Positions 35,080-47,205 of a DNA stretch of 64,000 nt are shown here, one piece after another. Under the pieces are notes generated by a model that ran no database searches, was not told where the DNA came from, and saw only the letters and a list, made by a program, of their open reading frames with translations. The position numbers and the translations under genes are program-made. Each line of letters opens with the position of its first letter. Position 1 is the stretch's first letter. Source of the DNA: Xylona heveae TC161 (Eukaryota; Ascomycota; Xylonomycetes; Xylonales; Xylonaceae); NCBI RefSeq assembly GCF_001619985.1, contig NW_017264200.1, positions 744,001 through 808,000 of the forward strand. The letters run 5' to 3'.

Positions 35080-38000
35080 TCACCTCGATGAAATCACCGA
35101 CATCCATTTCTGCTCGTCTTTTCTGTTTTTCACCCCAATCCGTCAGTCAATTATTCAGGTTTCCGAAGATTGAGGTGAGAATGGATCTGCAGTGTGTCGA
35201 CTTACCGGTCGAAATGGAGCAATGTTGCCAAAACGGGTATCAATTGTATCTGATGCCTCTTCTCCCTTTGCTCCATGAACTGAAGAAGTACATTTTTCAA
35301 ATAAATATAGTCAATTGATCCTGGAACAGGGCTACTTGCATCGCTGCCCAGCCTCGAACTTCTTGGCTGCGGGGAAGAATCTCGTGAAGTGCGAGTAGAG
35401 GTTGTTTCGGACTCTATTGCCTTGTTGCGGGCGGCATGAAGAGACCTGAGCTCCTCGGATATTGACTTGTTTGCTTTCTGCAGTTTCTCGAGGCGCGTCT
35501 TTGCCTCCTCGGCTGCATTCTTGAGCTCAAGCCTTTGCTTTTCAGAATCGCGGGCTTGATTCTCGCTCTCGTCCAGAGCATCACGCAGCTGGGCCATGGC
35601 TTTTCTCACATCAACGACTTCTAGGGCTGCCTGCTCGGCTTTGTGCTCGAGACCTTCCCGCAACGTCTGCCATTCTTTCTGGACGGACGCAAGCTCTTCT
35701 TTATCCTCTACGGCTTGCTTGAGGCTTCTCTCTGCCTCACGGACGCGGCTTCTGAGCTCCTCCACTTCGCGAGCGCGTTTCCTTCCAACCGTACTAGCTT
35801 CTTCTTCGGCGCGGTCTCGTTCTTCAATCGCCACTTCCATTCTTTCGCGCATCTCACGCACCTTGACATCTGCACGACTCTCGACGTCAGATAAGAGTCT
35901 TCGCATTGTCTCGCCTTCTCGACTTCGTTCGCTGAGGAGTCTATGTGCGTCTCCAAGCTCCTCTTCGAGACTTTCACAGCGGTCTCGTGCCTCTTTCATC
36001 TGCATGGCCATCTCTGCAGTTTGATCGCGCATGTTACCCATGAGAGACTGCGCGCTCGCATGCTGGGCTGTCTTGAGCTCAATTTCTTCTTTAAGGGCCT
36101 GAGATTCTCTATTTAGCTCAGCCACGCGACGCTCGAGATCTTGGAGCTGAGAACGAGACTCGCTCGCCTCATTGCGTGCACGAACGAGGTCCCTGCTAAT
36201 GTTTTCGATCTGATCCGCAAAAGCTTGACGCTCGCCTTCCACTTTACGAAGCTCGGATTGCGCGTTGCGGGTAGTGCTCTCTGCTTTGATCCGACCATTA
36301 GACTCCTGATCTGCCTTTTCTCTCAGATTCCTAATGTCCGCATCGCGTTCTGCTGCCTCCTTCCGGAGCTCTTGAATTTCGGACCGTAAACTTTCTTGTC
36401 TTGACTCTAGCGTCCTTATATCTGACTCTTTCTGCACGAGCTCCGTCTTGGCAGTGCGGAGGGTAGAGACCTCAGTTCTTAGCGACGTCAGCTCTGGCTG
36501 GGCTTTCTGAAGTATCTCCTTCAGATCTGCCAATTCTCGGAATCGCGATGCAGCGAGCTTCTCCGCAGCCTCAAGTTCTTTCTGGAGCGACGAGGTTTTC
36601 CTCTTGAAGTCTTCGAGCTCTCCGACCAAATCGTCGTGTTCCTTCTGAGATACGCCACTGCTGGACTCTTGGTTCTTCCTCAGTTCAGTAATCTCTTGTT
36701 CGAGTTTGTGAACGTTTTCTGATAGAGACGACTTTTCTCCTTGCAACGTCTTTACAAGCGCTTTCGCTCTAACATGATCTTGCCCGACTTCGACCAGGTC
36801 CTCTTTGAGGCCTTCGATTTCTTCCCGCAACTCTTCCTCCCTCTTCAACTTCTTGCTTAGCCGGTCGATTGAGGCTTCCTTTTCTCCAAGTTGAGATTTC
36901 ATCGTCTCGAGCTGAGTTTGCAATTCTTCGATCAAGGCAGTTTGATCTTCCTGCGCCTTGTCTCCAGGTGCTTGAGTAGGACTAGGAATGGCAATTTCTG
37001 AGGCAACAGATGGCGATTGAGCGCCACTGTTCTGTGCGCCATCAGTTGTTGTCATCGTGGCCTTTCCGCCCTTCTTCTTCTTTCGATTCTTCTTCTTGTT
37101 GGCACCACCACCACTTTGGGGAGGGTTCGCAGGGCTTGCCGCGCTGGTAGGTTCATTGTTTGCTAACGCAGGAGATTTGGGAGCACCCCCAATTTCGGAT
37201 CTCTGTTTCAGCAATTCCAATTCCTTCTCCAAGTCCGAAACTTTTTGTCGCAAATCTTGCGCTGCCTTAGCCTTTTCGTTCAACTCAGAGGAGAGATCCT
37301 CGCGATTCTTCTCCAGATCGGCGATTTGGCCTCTTAAAGTGCTGATTATACCATTAAGGGTATCAATACGCTTATCGCTCTGAACCCGATTTTGGTCGAG
37401 ATTTTCAAGGTCCTTTCCTAGTGCCAATATCTTCTCCTCAAGTTCTTTACTTTGGTTCGCTTCCTTCTGCGAGTTCTCCAGAGCTGCTTTTAATGTCCCG
37501 ACATCTCCTTCGGCTGCTGTGAGCTTTTGCTGAAGTGCACTCTTTGCCTCTTCTAAAGATTCGTCATTCGGCCGTGATTCAAGGTCGCGCTCAGCAGCAT
37601 GTAGCTTTTCTTTTAGCTCATCTGTGGTCGCTTCCAAGGAGTTTCGTTGCTCCCGAAGCTCAACTTGGTGTTTTTCCTTAGCATCACGAAGAGCCTCCAG
37701 CTCCCGGGTAGCCTTTTCTAGGTTTTGTGTCATGCTTTCGGTGGATTCTTTTGCCGCTGCGAGATCGCTTTGAAGGGTCTTCATCTCGCTCTTGTAGTTC
37801 TCCACCTCTGCTTCTCGAGCCTTTAATTCTGACTGGACTCGTGGGAGCTCATTATCGTAGGAAAAGAACTCTTCGGACTCCTTGATCTCACTCGACTCTG
37901 TAGGCTTTTGTGTTGGGGAGAAAAGCGACCTTCCAATGCCAAAAGTTGGAGATTTGGCCGATGCGGGTGAGGCGACGCCGGGTTGGCTATCTGCTGTTTC

Positions 38001-38923
38001 ACTCTTTTTCGGGGCATCTTCCAGCGAGTGTTCATCTGTTCGAGATACTTCAGCGCTCGGTCGTGTAGAAGTGGCGCCATTGCTTTCCTTCTCCCTTCGG
38101 AGCCCGGCGGCCTCATCATGAGCATCTTTGGCGCGCTTTTCGGCATCGGCTAATTTCCGTTTGAAGTCGTCGCGCTCACTTGTGACACGCTTCAGTTCTT
38201 GCATGACCATATCTCCTTGGAGGGTAAGCTGATTGAGGTATTCGACAAGGGCATTTGGCTCATTAATGGAGGTAAGTGGAGTGTTCTCTCGTAAACAGAT
38301 CTCAAAAGGTTCAATGGCTTGGACGCGAGCATGAGCGATTCGATACGAGCGGAGGAGTTCTAGTCAAGTCAGTACAGTAGCTTGCGCAGCGGCTTTGCGC
38401 CCGTGTAATTTACCTTGATATTTGGAGCCAATTTTATCCAGCCTCCGAAGTTTGGCCTTGACTTCTGGAGGAAGTTCGGGGGGAGACGCGGCTGCTTTCG
38501 CCTGCTTTGCCTCGTCCCCCTCTGATCCCAAGTTTCCTCCATCCTGATTTTTGGTCGAGCTTTCGGGGCCTGAACCGTCTTGGCCCGGCTTTGGCGTGCC
38601 AGCCCTACTCAAACTGTCCTCATCTCCGATGACAAAGGCAGATTCAAATTCTGCGGGATCGGGGCCTTTGCTGGCTCCTTCCCTCTCTAGTGTCTCCTTG
38701 TCCCTCTGGCTAAGTTGCCTGCGGGCCGGTGAACCATTTCGAGACAGCGGGCGTCGGACAGCAGAGTCGGAACGATGAGGGCCTGATTGCGCAGCCCGTT
38801 GTCGAGCTTGTTCTTCAGCGATGCGGGTGTCGATGACACCTTTGAGGCGCTATGGACATCGTGTCAGATTTCACAAGGGCAAAAGAGGGCCAGTTCAATC
38901 GTAGACGGAATTACCTGAAACAT
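35080..38923 (-). CDS. IMH1: GRIP-domain golgin Imh1
   Basis: Long coiled-coil tether of the trans-Golgi, recruited by the Arf-like GTPase Arl1, 1213 aa. Exons: 38923-38915 (9 nt: ATG TTT CAG), 38849-38414, 38359-35206, 35122-35080. The joined N-terminus MFQRLKGVIDTRIAEEQARQ is typical of fungal golgins. Residues ~30-150 are low-complexity and charged. Nearly all of the rest is heptad-rich Glu/Lys/Arg/Leu coiled coil, broken by a Lys-rich spacer (GGGANKKKNRKKKKGGKA, ~residue 530). The GRIP domain is at the C-terminus: IDYIYLKNVLLQFMEQREKR, IQLIPVLATLLHFDR, with exon 4 adding KDEQKWMSVISSR. The invariant Arl1-binding Tyr (YLKNV) is present. Confidence 0.95.
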
Positions 38924-39649
38924 TGTGGATGATCAATGCAGCAACGAGAGCAAAGGTGCAATGTGTGCGAAGTGAAAACAGACTCAAATTATGCGCATGC
39001 TGGATGAGATTGTGCGCACAATAATGATTGCAGTGGTTCAAGCCATATGAGTGTCAACAAAGGGTGCTCGGTCCAGCGCATTCGATCATCGCTCGAGGGC
39101 GACCTGGACGGACTAACCAAAGCGACGAAAGGCCAGATTGGGAAGGAACGTAATGCATGTACATCTATCTTAAAAATCACGTTTAATGTTTTACTACATG
39201 GGCATAGTTGCAATAACATATCTATAACTAATAAGAGCAATAATCGTCATTGAAATTAAAGGCAGCATTGCATTAAAGACCATTGAGCATACAAGTTCAT
39301 GTACGAATAGACTTGGAAGATCCAGCATAACTTTATGCGCCATGACATCTTGTCATCGGTGCATACCGGCTTACATAACTAATCCCATTTGGGAAAGGGA
39401 GCACCTCTGAAAGCTGCCAGGCGTCAACACCTGGGGATGAGCTATCCTGAACCACCTGTGGCTTGATCTGGTTCAGAAACTTCTCATTTCCAAGGCGACT
39501 ATTTTCTTCATATCTTGCGAGTATTTTAAACTACACTTTCTTTTTTTTTTTCTTCCAAGCGAGCCATTTCCCCACCGTTTTAAGCTTCTACCATGTTTGC
39601 CTGATCCCTACGTCACTCGTTATACTTCAAATACTGCTTGACCAACAGC
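38924..39649. other. Divergent promoter region (IMH1 / LNP1)
   Basis: About 730 bp separating two secretory-pathway genes transcribed apart. T-rich tract at 39540-39552. No coding feature. Confidence 0.5.
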
Positions 39650-40975
39650 ATGGTCTCCCTGTGGCCCTGGAGGGTGAGTTGCTAGGTAATTTATTTCTCA
39701 AGTTTGCAATACTGACAGCGGCAGGGCGAAAATAATTCTCCTGCTTCCTTCGAGAAAACATTATCTAGCCTCTCCGGAAAGGTGTCAAACACATCAGCCC
39801 GTTTAGATTCTCTTCGTCAACGCTCTCGGCGAGACAAGGTCTTATGGACCCTCTATACATTATTTGCCTATATACTTTCTTCGATCATCTTGGTTTTTGT
39901 CATAGGATGGGACAGGTGGGGCCCCTCCGGGTATACAGCGGTTGCTGGAGGTCCGGTTATGTAAGTTGCTTGCCATTGCCATAATCTGATGAAGCTGACA
40001 CTTGGACGAAGCATATATTTAGGGAGATTGCTTCTGACGACTTATTATGAGTACCGAATCTCCCGGGTGCAGGCAAGTTTAGATGCACTCGAGAAGCAAC
40101 GGGATACGACAATTGAAAAGCTCAAAGCTGCAACGAAATACAATACGACACAGCAACTGCTAGAAAAGTATGGAAGCCCTCCGGCTCGGTCTTCCAAACC
40201 TCCTGCTGGCCCGGAGGGCCCCAAAAAGCGACGAGGAAAGGGGGCAGCAGAGACGCCGAACTCGCCAAAAGGAGGCAGAGTCGGGATCGTCCCGCCACCG
40301 ACTGCAAATATTCCGCGAAATAACGCCGGGCAGCCGACACCAATCACCCCTCAGCGCCCTCTGCCTGATACTAAAAGCCCACCGATGACAAATGCATCTG
40401 ATGCCTCTTTTAATTTGTCCTCCTCAGCCATGGGAGCCTCATTCCGTGACATACGTCCAGGGGCACCAGAATTTGCGCCGAATGCGTTTCCAACATCAGC
40501 ACAAGATGCTTCTGCCCTGTCCTTGGGCGGCCCGAAATGGTACGATCGCATACTTGATTTGCTGCTCGGCGAAGATGAGACGCAGCCGAAAAACCGCCTA
40601 GCGCTGGTTTGCCGGCATTGCAAGTTGGTGAATGGCCTTGCTCCACCGGGTGCAAAACGTCAAGAAGATGTTGGCATGTGGAAGTGCAGCAACTGTGGTG
40701 GAAAGAATTGGGAAGAAAGCGAAGCCAAAAAGATTGTTGCAGCGGCCGAAGAGGAGGCAAAAGAGGCGATGGTAGAGCGGCAGCCTTCTGTGGGAGAAAC
40801 GCTCAAAAGCGGTGATGAGGATAGTCAAAGCGACACTCCTGCGAGCCCATCTGGATCTGTCGACGATCCAAGTGAGAGCGAAGACATCAAAGTGGCCTCT
40901 GAGGAGGAACTGGAGGCGCCGAAAACCCAAACTAAAAAGGGCAGGTCTAAGGTTACATACAAAAGGGGCAAATAG
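39650..40975 (+). CDS. LNP1: Lunapark (ER three-way-junction protein)
   Basis: ER membrane protein that stabilises three-way tubule junctions, 407 aa. Exons: 39650-39673, 39725-39960, 40012-40975. N-terminus MVSLWPWRGENNSPASFEKT, short coiled coil, then two hydrophobic segments forming a hairpin: VLWTLYTLFAYILSSIILVF and VAGGPVIIYLGRLLLTTYY. A second coiled coil follows (RISRVQASLDALEKQRDTTI). After a Pro/Ser-rich linker comes the C4 zinc finger of lunaparks: RLALVCRHCKLVNGLA ... MWKCSNCGGKNWEE. The tail is acidic, then basic (KKGRSKVTYKRGK). The whole domain order matches the family. Confidence 0.95.
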
Positions 40976-41274
40976 CATTTACGGTATCTGCATACACCAT
41001 ATTCGTCTCCACCTTGCATTGACTTTTTTGAATTCCCTTGAAAGCGTTTCTGCATTAATGAGCGCTCTGATTTGATCACTAGCTGCTCTACAGGAATAAA
41101 TGGACGTGCTCATGAGTTATTGACCGCATGGATATCGAACTTTGACATGTGAAGCAAAAAGGCGGAGAATGACATCCTGGCTTTGATACACGTACGCGAT
41201 GAACGTCTTGGCGGCAAATCTACCTACTTCGACCTTAACGACGGCTATGATGCTACTGATACTGTGATAGTCAT

Positions 41275-42574
41275 TCACTCCTCTGACCAGACTTGGAAAG
41301 TGGTTTTTACGGCAGCTTTTCTTTTGGCCCTCCTCGCCTTGGGCCTTCTTCCTCGTTTCTTTTTTGTCGCTTTTCTGTCTTGGTAGAGCTTGGCCTCCTG
41401 CTCTACCAAGCGCATTATGCTCTCCGTGTCGCTGTTTTTGACTGATGCCTCATTCTTAGCGGCCCTTCCTACGATGTATTCCCGAAGATACGGGAAATTC
41501 GGCGCTTTTTCGAGCGTGGTCTGTTCATTTTGTTCAATTTGCCCACGCTTAAAGGGTGCGTCATCGGTTTTGTTCAAGTGGTTCGCTGGATTTGAAGGAA
41601 TCTGCAACACGTCCTTTCCGGCCCATGATCGCATCGGGGCGCTTTCCTGGTCACTCTCTTGGTCGCTATGATCCTCGATGGCTGTCTGAACTGTTGACTG
41701 GTTTGGAGACTGATGGTCATGAGGATTCGCTCGAGAAGAGTTTTGTGTGATTTCGGAACTATCACAATTAGTACAGGAAATGTTGGTCTGGCCCCGGAAA
41801 AAGTTCATACCTGGCCAACAAATTGTGTTCACGATCTCTGAGCTGTGCTCCATTATTCCGACTCGTGCGAGGCTTATTATTGCGTGTCGTAGCTGAATGC
41901 TGCATTTGATGGCGACTCTCCTTTTTCATTTCATCCCGCGCAGCCGTATCTTTGTCAGGATACATCCTCTCAGTTGGGGTCCACCGCAACTGCCTATATG
42001 TAGGCTCCGTGGATGTATCGGTTTCACTTCTCAATATCAACTGTGCACGTTGCTGGGCATGTCTGTGTGATTGCTGAGTTTGGAGTTGATATGCAGTGTT
42101 ATTGGCAGCACTTGGAAAAGACAGCTGATTGTGAGAGGAGACACGGCGACCCTGTTGTTCATTCAAGAGATTGGCACTGGACGCTTGCTGGTCATGCTGG
42201 GGTGCATACGGATGGTATCTGGACTGATTCACAGGCAAGTGATGGTCTCCGTCCTCCGGTCTTCTATTCTGTTTGTAAGGGCTAACATAATGCCTTGGTG
42301 CACTTTCTGCAGATCCAACCTCGGACTGTCCCTGCGTGCTGTCTTGACTGCCGCTGGTGTGACTATTGGTGTTCACTTTGAGTATTGGTTTGTGCACTGC
42401 GCTGTTGAAGTGCCGTGAATATGGACTAATGTATTTGCTGGAACGATCACCCCAGGCAGAATACAGAATCTGACGTTCTTTTTGCTCTTTCTCTTCCTGT
42501 TCTCTCTGTACATCATGTTCTCTCTGTGTGTTCTGCTCGATTTGCTCGACCTTTTGGACTGGTTGATCATCCAT
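41275..42574 (-). CDS. Hypothetical Gln/Ser-rich protein with basic tail
   Basis: Not recognised. The two-exon model (42574-41811, 41758-41275; donor GTATGA, branch ACTAAT, acceptor GATAG) gives 415 aa. The N-terminal part is Gln/Glu-rich (KVEQIEQNTQREHDVQREQE), followed by a disordered Ser/Asn/Gln/His stretch with YHPYAPQHDQQ and QLRWTPTERMYPDKD. Exon 2 is acidic-polar, then a helical segment (TESIMRLVEQEAKLYQDRKA). It ends in a very basic run, KKKRGRRPKARRAKRKAAVK, then TTFQVWSEE. The RGRRPK core resembles an AT-hook (RGRP), so a DNA- or RNA-binding nuclear role is possible. An upstream exon cannot be excluded, since the frame stays open to about 42667. Confidence 0.65.
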
Positions 42575-43715
42575 GGCTGGAGACTCGACAGTTGCAAGTT
42601 GACACAAACTATTTGGTTTTCTTGTCAGTACGATGTCAAATGCTATTCTCTTTGCAAGATGTGCCAAATACTTGTTTCTTGACAGATTCAGATGTTGATG
42701 ACGAGTGCTATTCTTCTTGATGTCAAGTCCTCTGTTTTGCAGGGAGCTGTTCGATGTTATGTTCCTCGACAGATGCTGATGCCGGATACTGTGTTTATGT
42801 TATTCCACAGATACTTGGAACACTCGACAAGAGACAACAATGTGTCAATGGTTTTGTTATTTTGTTGTTTTTTTATATTATTGTATCATTGTTTGTTGTA
42901 TTGGCGTATTGCTGTATTGATATTTTTGGCTACAGCCCTACAAGGCTATGACTAACAGATGCCCTCATTCCAAATCCAATTATCTCTGTCAATATTCACT
43001 GTATTCATATTACCCGGATTCCCTGACTTATCTGCCGTAGGAACGTACTTTGGTCCCGAAGCTACCTACAATGGGACATTACTCTCAATGTCAATGTCAA
43101 TGCAGTGAATAAGATACCTAAGATAGCTGGCTCTTGTTTGTATTGTTTTGCTATAAGCAGGCCGGATCTTGCAGTAGTACTACTACTATCCAACTATCCA
43201 ACTATTCGACCGGCGACTTGAAGACTTGAAGACTGGAAAACTGGAAGATACTATAAACATTCAAAGGACGGATCGTTGAGTCAAGAAATCCCAGTCTTCT
43301 TGTGAGTAGGAGCCATTCTATGCGTCTCTGACTGCCTGACAAAGTACGCTGTACGGGGAAGTTCATCTTAATTCTACGATGCTGTTTTCTCGAGGCAGGA
43401 GTGAGGGGGAATCTATCTAGCCTCTAGAATACCTAATTTTTGGGACAGAGTGAGACCGGGCCGGAAAGAGTAAGATGGAACAATGTTGGGATAATATGAT
43501 ACATTTGCAGGGTTTTACGAAACTATTCTGCTAAGTTCAATATACACTTTCCTCGGAACCTCGACGGTTCTCCAAACAGAGCACAAGGGTTTAAGCGCTT
43601 AAGAGTAAAGGGATTTTGATATCGAAAATGGAGGGGGAAGAAGGTGTGTGCAAGGAGTGACATTACGAGTAAACAAGATAGAAAGTGGCAAGGATGGACA
43701 TAAGGATAACAAAGG
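42575..43715. other. Intergenic region between acid trehalase and the 41.3-kb gene
   Basis: About 1.1 kb; contains TCAATG three times in tandem (43085-43102) and short near-repeats around 43.17-43.25 kb. No gene supported. Confidence 0.5.
43085..43102. repeat. (TCAATG)3 tandem repeat
   Basis: Three perfect hexamer units. Confidence 0.9.
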
Positions 43716-46700
43716 CTAAACAGTCGTGCCATTTACTGTCCCATTGACACCAACAGTGCCATTCGCACCGACGAGCACAAACTCTGCGACTGTGGCGCCC
43801 GTGCCATTAAATGGATTAGTCGAGGCCTGGTTGCCTTCAATCACCAGGGTGGCGTAGTTTCCGCTCCAGATTGGCGGGGAGAGCGTCACGTTTGTCGTGT
43901 TTGAAGAAACGCTCTGGAGCAAAGCTACAGTCTTCGGATCATAGGGGTTGCTGATGTTGATTGCGGCAGAGGAAGACACGAATAATGCGCTTTCGGACCA
44001 GACGGAGTCGTTGTGGAAGATGACACTATACGTGACTGGCGGGGCCTGGCCCCAGTCGAACTGGATCTGCGTAATGGGTTGGTACGCTTGGGATGCGAGC
44101 TCGACAGTAATAGAGGCAGACACGTTGGCTGCAACGGGCTGCCATTTGGTCGAGGCCGCTCCGTCGACGGCGCCAATGGGGAATTGGCCCGGAACGTACG
44201 CATCTGCGGATGATACGGGAAGACATTGTGCAATGTTTCCGGGAGCAGTCTTGATCAGGCCTGGCTGGCGGTTCGTGATAGTGATTGTTCCGTTGACGGA
44301 GAGGGAGAGCATGGTGATGTTTGCGCCGTTGCCCCATTGGACGGGGATGGAAGTGTTGGAAAAGGTCTGGTTCGCAGTTGAAAGGGGCGTGAGGGAGGAC
44401 CCGGAGCGGGACAAAGTCGTGTGAGTCTGGTTGGAAAATGCAGAGATGGGCCATCCTTGCCAGTAAATGGTACGGTATTTGAGTTGTGGGATTTGAGGAG
44501 GAAGCGATGGATCAACTTGCAGCTTGTCGAATTGCAGACGGAGACCTAGATACCCAAACACGTTGACTTGATTGGCGCCGCCGATACCGGTAAGGAATGG
44601 GAATGCAGGGTGATATCCCGTCACGGCGAAGGCGTCCACTAGTTGCTCGGAGAATTGGAACCACGGTGCTCGCACGTACGGGTTCGAGGCGTACACGTCG
44701 TAGGTGTATGCCGAGCAACCGGATGGGGAGAAGGCATTGGCGTTGATACTGAAAATGGCATAGGTCATGCCTGGTCCATTTTGGGATTGTTTGGCAGCAT
44801 ACTACAGGTCAGACGCGAATTAGTTCAACTGCATATCTATAACGCTGGTTTGGGGGCGAAGAGAGGGGAAAGTGCAACACCACTTACATAGTCGAGATCG
44901 CTCAATGAGTAGTTGTTAGGGTAATTAAGAGGATAATCAATTAGGATTACATCGGCTTGTTTGACACTGATGCTGCCGTTCATGCCATCATACTCGAGTA
45001 TAAGATTGGCGTTAGGGTCTGTAGGTAGGTCTATGTTTATAGCCTGATCCGCAAAAGTCTGATTGATGGGCTCGTTGAAAAAGGACCGCATAATATTAGC
45101 GTTAGTCAGGGTGTCTGCAATGAGCGCCATCGTGTATGCTCCGTTTTCTACGCCATTGGCGAATTCATCCTGTCATTGCAAATGGGAATCAGATCCGAGG
45201 GCCTCTCAAGCAAAATTGGGAACGGTTTTACTTACCGGATCTGTCATATTTGTCAAGTACCATTCCCCGCTGGTGTCGTTTCTCTTTATTAATTCGGAAT
45301 AGAACAACGCAATGGACTGGAAGACGGGATATAACGACGATTTGAAAAAGCTGGTGTCGCCAGTGGCAATCCATTGATCCATAAGACTTTGCGCAATGTC
45401 ACCATTAATGTGATATTCGTAGTCAAACCTATTTTGTTTTGCACCTGTTAGAGATGATTAATTTCGGGTTTGCAGCCGGAAAGAACTCACGCAGGACCAG
45501 TTCCAGTGGTATTTCCGAAACGTCCGCTAGTCCATGGGTAAACTGCGGCGCCTTGAGAAAATTGAGTCTTATTCTGAGATGAATCGAATGCCATCTTGAC
45601 GTTTCCCAAGGCAGCCGGGTATTTGGAGACGCGGTAATTCGGAATCTGCTTGGCAGCTTCGGGATGCGAAACACTTAATCCGGGGAACATCCAGGTCTCG
45701 GCGTCCCAGAAGATCATTCCTCCGTAGTCGTCGGATCCAAGACCCGCCACGCTGATACTGTTGTCGTCCAAATTCGTGTTGTTTCCAGCTGCCGCAATTG
45801 CATTAGCTCCCACGGTGTTTTGCAGCAAGTGGAATGGGTCCGTGACGGCGAGGATGGCCTTCTCAACCAAGTTAACATCATTTGGAAGACTGCCATTGGG
45901 GAATGCGTAGCTGTCGACCGAGTTGGGATTTAAAATAAAACTCCACTCCGCCTGATGCGATGCTAAAGACTGGGCAAAACCGGCGGTACGGCCACTAATG
46001 GAAGCATTGATGGCAGTCGATTGGGGGTCGTCATATGCATCGTGCGAGGCTACTCCAACAAACTTTTCGATGATAGTAGTCTGGTTGGCCTTCAAAGTAG
46101 CATTGACTCCTTGAGCAATGGAAGACTCATTGGTGCCAAGGTATGGCTTATTAGTGATCTGGACCCGCGAACTCAAATCCACGGTTCCGTTGGGAGCATT
46201 CAGCGTTGAGGCCACGTACGCCGTGACATTGCTGATGCCAACTGGTCGCACAGCTGTCCAGATCGTCGGCTGGTTGCTTTGAAAAGCCTTGTCAACGAAC
46301 ACTGTGCGCAGAGCACTGGTGCCATCGACAACATCGACCAGCGTGACATTGACATTTTGTGAAGCAGTCACCTGGAGCTGCACCGCGGCTTGATTCACGT
46401 ACAGTTTGTGCAAAAACATGGAATAATCAAGGTCCAGGGTGAGTCCATTGGCGTTCGATGGCGTCCAGGTAAAGCTCCATGTCATTAAGCCACGCTTAAT
46501 ATCGAGCGTCGAGCTAAAGTCAGAAATCTCAGATGCATTCGTGGTCGCGCTGAGATATTGACCAGTAGGAAGCTCAACCACAATGCCACCCCAATGTGGA
46601 ATGCCACTGATGATGCTTTCGCCGCCAAACTGCAGGGACCAAACAAAATTTTCGCCTTCTGTGGTTGGTTGGTAATCGTAGAAGCCCGCGAGACCGGCAA

Positions 46701-47205
46701 AGGTCTGCCTTCGTTCGAAGAGGGGCCATTCGTTGATCACATCTCCGTTCACAGGTAAGTCGACCTCAAAAAAGGGGCCGAGAGATGCGAGGTTCAATCC
46801 AATGTAACCATTACCCAGGGAAATGCGCGATTGGTAATGACCCGGGTCCAAATTGGTGGTAGTAAGATGCCAGGCATCATTGTTCCAGGTGACATTGGAA
46901 AACCGTGTCTGGTAAATGGTGCCAGCTCCCGTAGCTGAGACATTGACGTTCTGTCGCTTCGCCAACGTCGGAGGGCCGGAGCGTGGAGAAAGTGGGGCGC
47001 GGGGAGCACGCCTTGGTGGGGATTTTAGCACCAATCCTTCATCAAGCTCATATGCGCGGCTGTCAAGCTTGACAAGTCGGCGAGGTTCTCCGTTTGCAGA
47101 ATGCGACCATTGTAATGTTGCGAACAAGACCACCAGCAAGAACGGCACGAAAAGCCAGCCGCGATGCTGTCGAAACAGATTCCCCCTCGTCAGGGAAGAC
47201 GCCAT
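43716..47205 (-). CDS. ath1: Acid trehalase (GH65)
   Basis: Extracellular/vacuolar enzyme hydrolysing trehalose to two glucoses, 1091 aa. Exons: 47205-45491, 45428-45236, 45169-44888, 44801-43716. Start taken at MASSLTRGNLF, the first ATG. A signal-anchor helix (WLFVPFLLVVLFATLQW) lies at residues ~18-34, so the protein is a type II membrane or secreted form. GH65 N-terminal domain: NGYIGLNLASLG, VDLPVNGDVINEWPLF. Catalytic domain: GGMIFWDAETWMFPGL (likely general acid E503), AVYPWTSGRFGN, FDYEYHINGDIA, DEFANGVENGAYTM, NGPGMTYAIFSINAN, GCSAYTYDVYASNPY. Many N-glycosylation sequons (NVT, NTT, NGT). The C-terminal beta domain ends in a run of NGT sequons. Confidence 0.96.

Noticed and set aside
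36113-37383. Several plus-strand open frames within IMH1
   Set aside because: They are the reverse complement of coiled-coil coding sequence (Ser/Arg/Leu-rich artefacts) and have no independent support.
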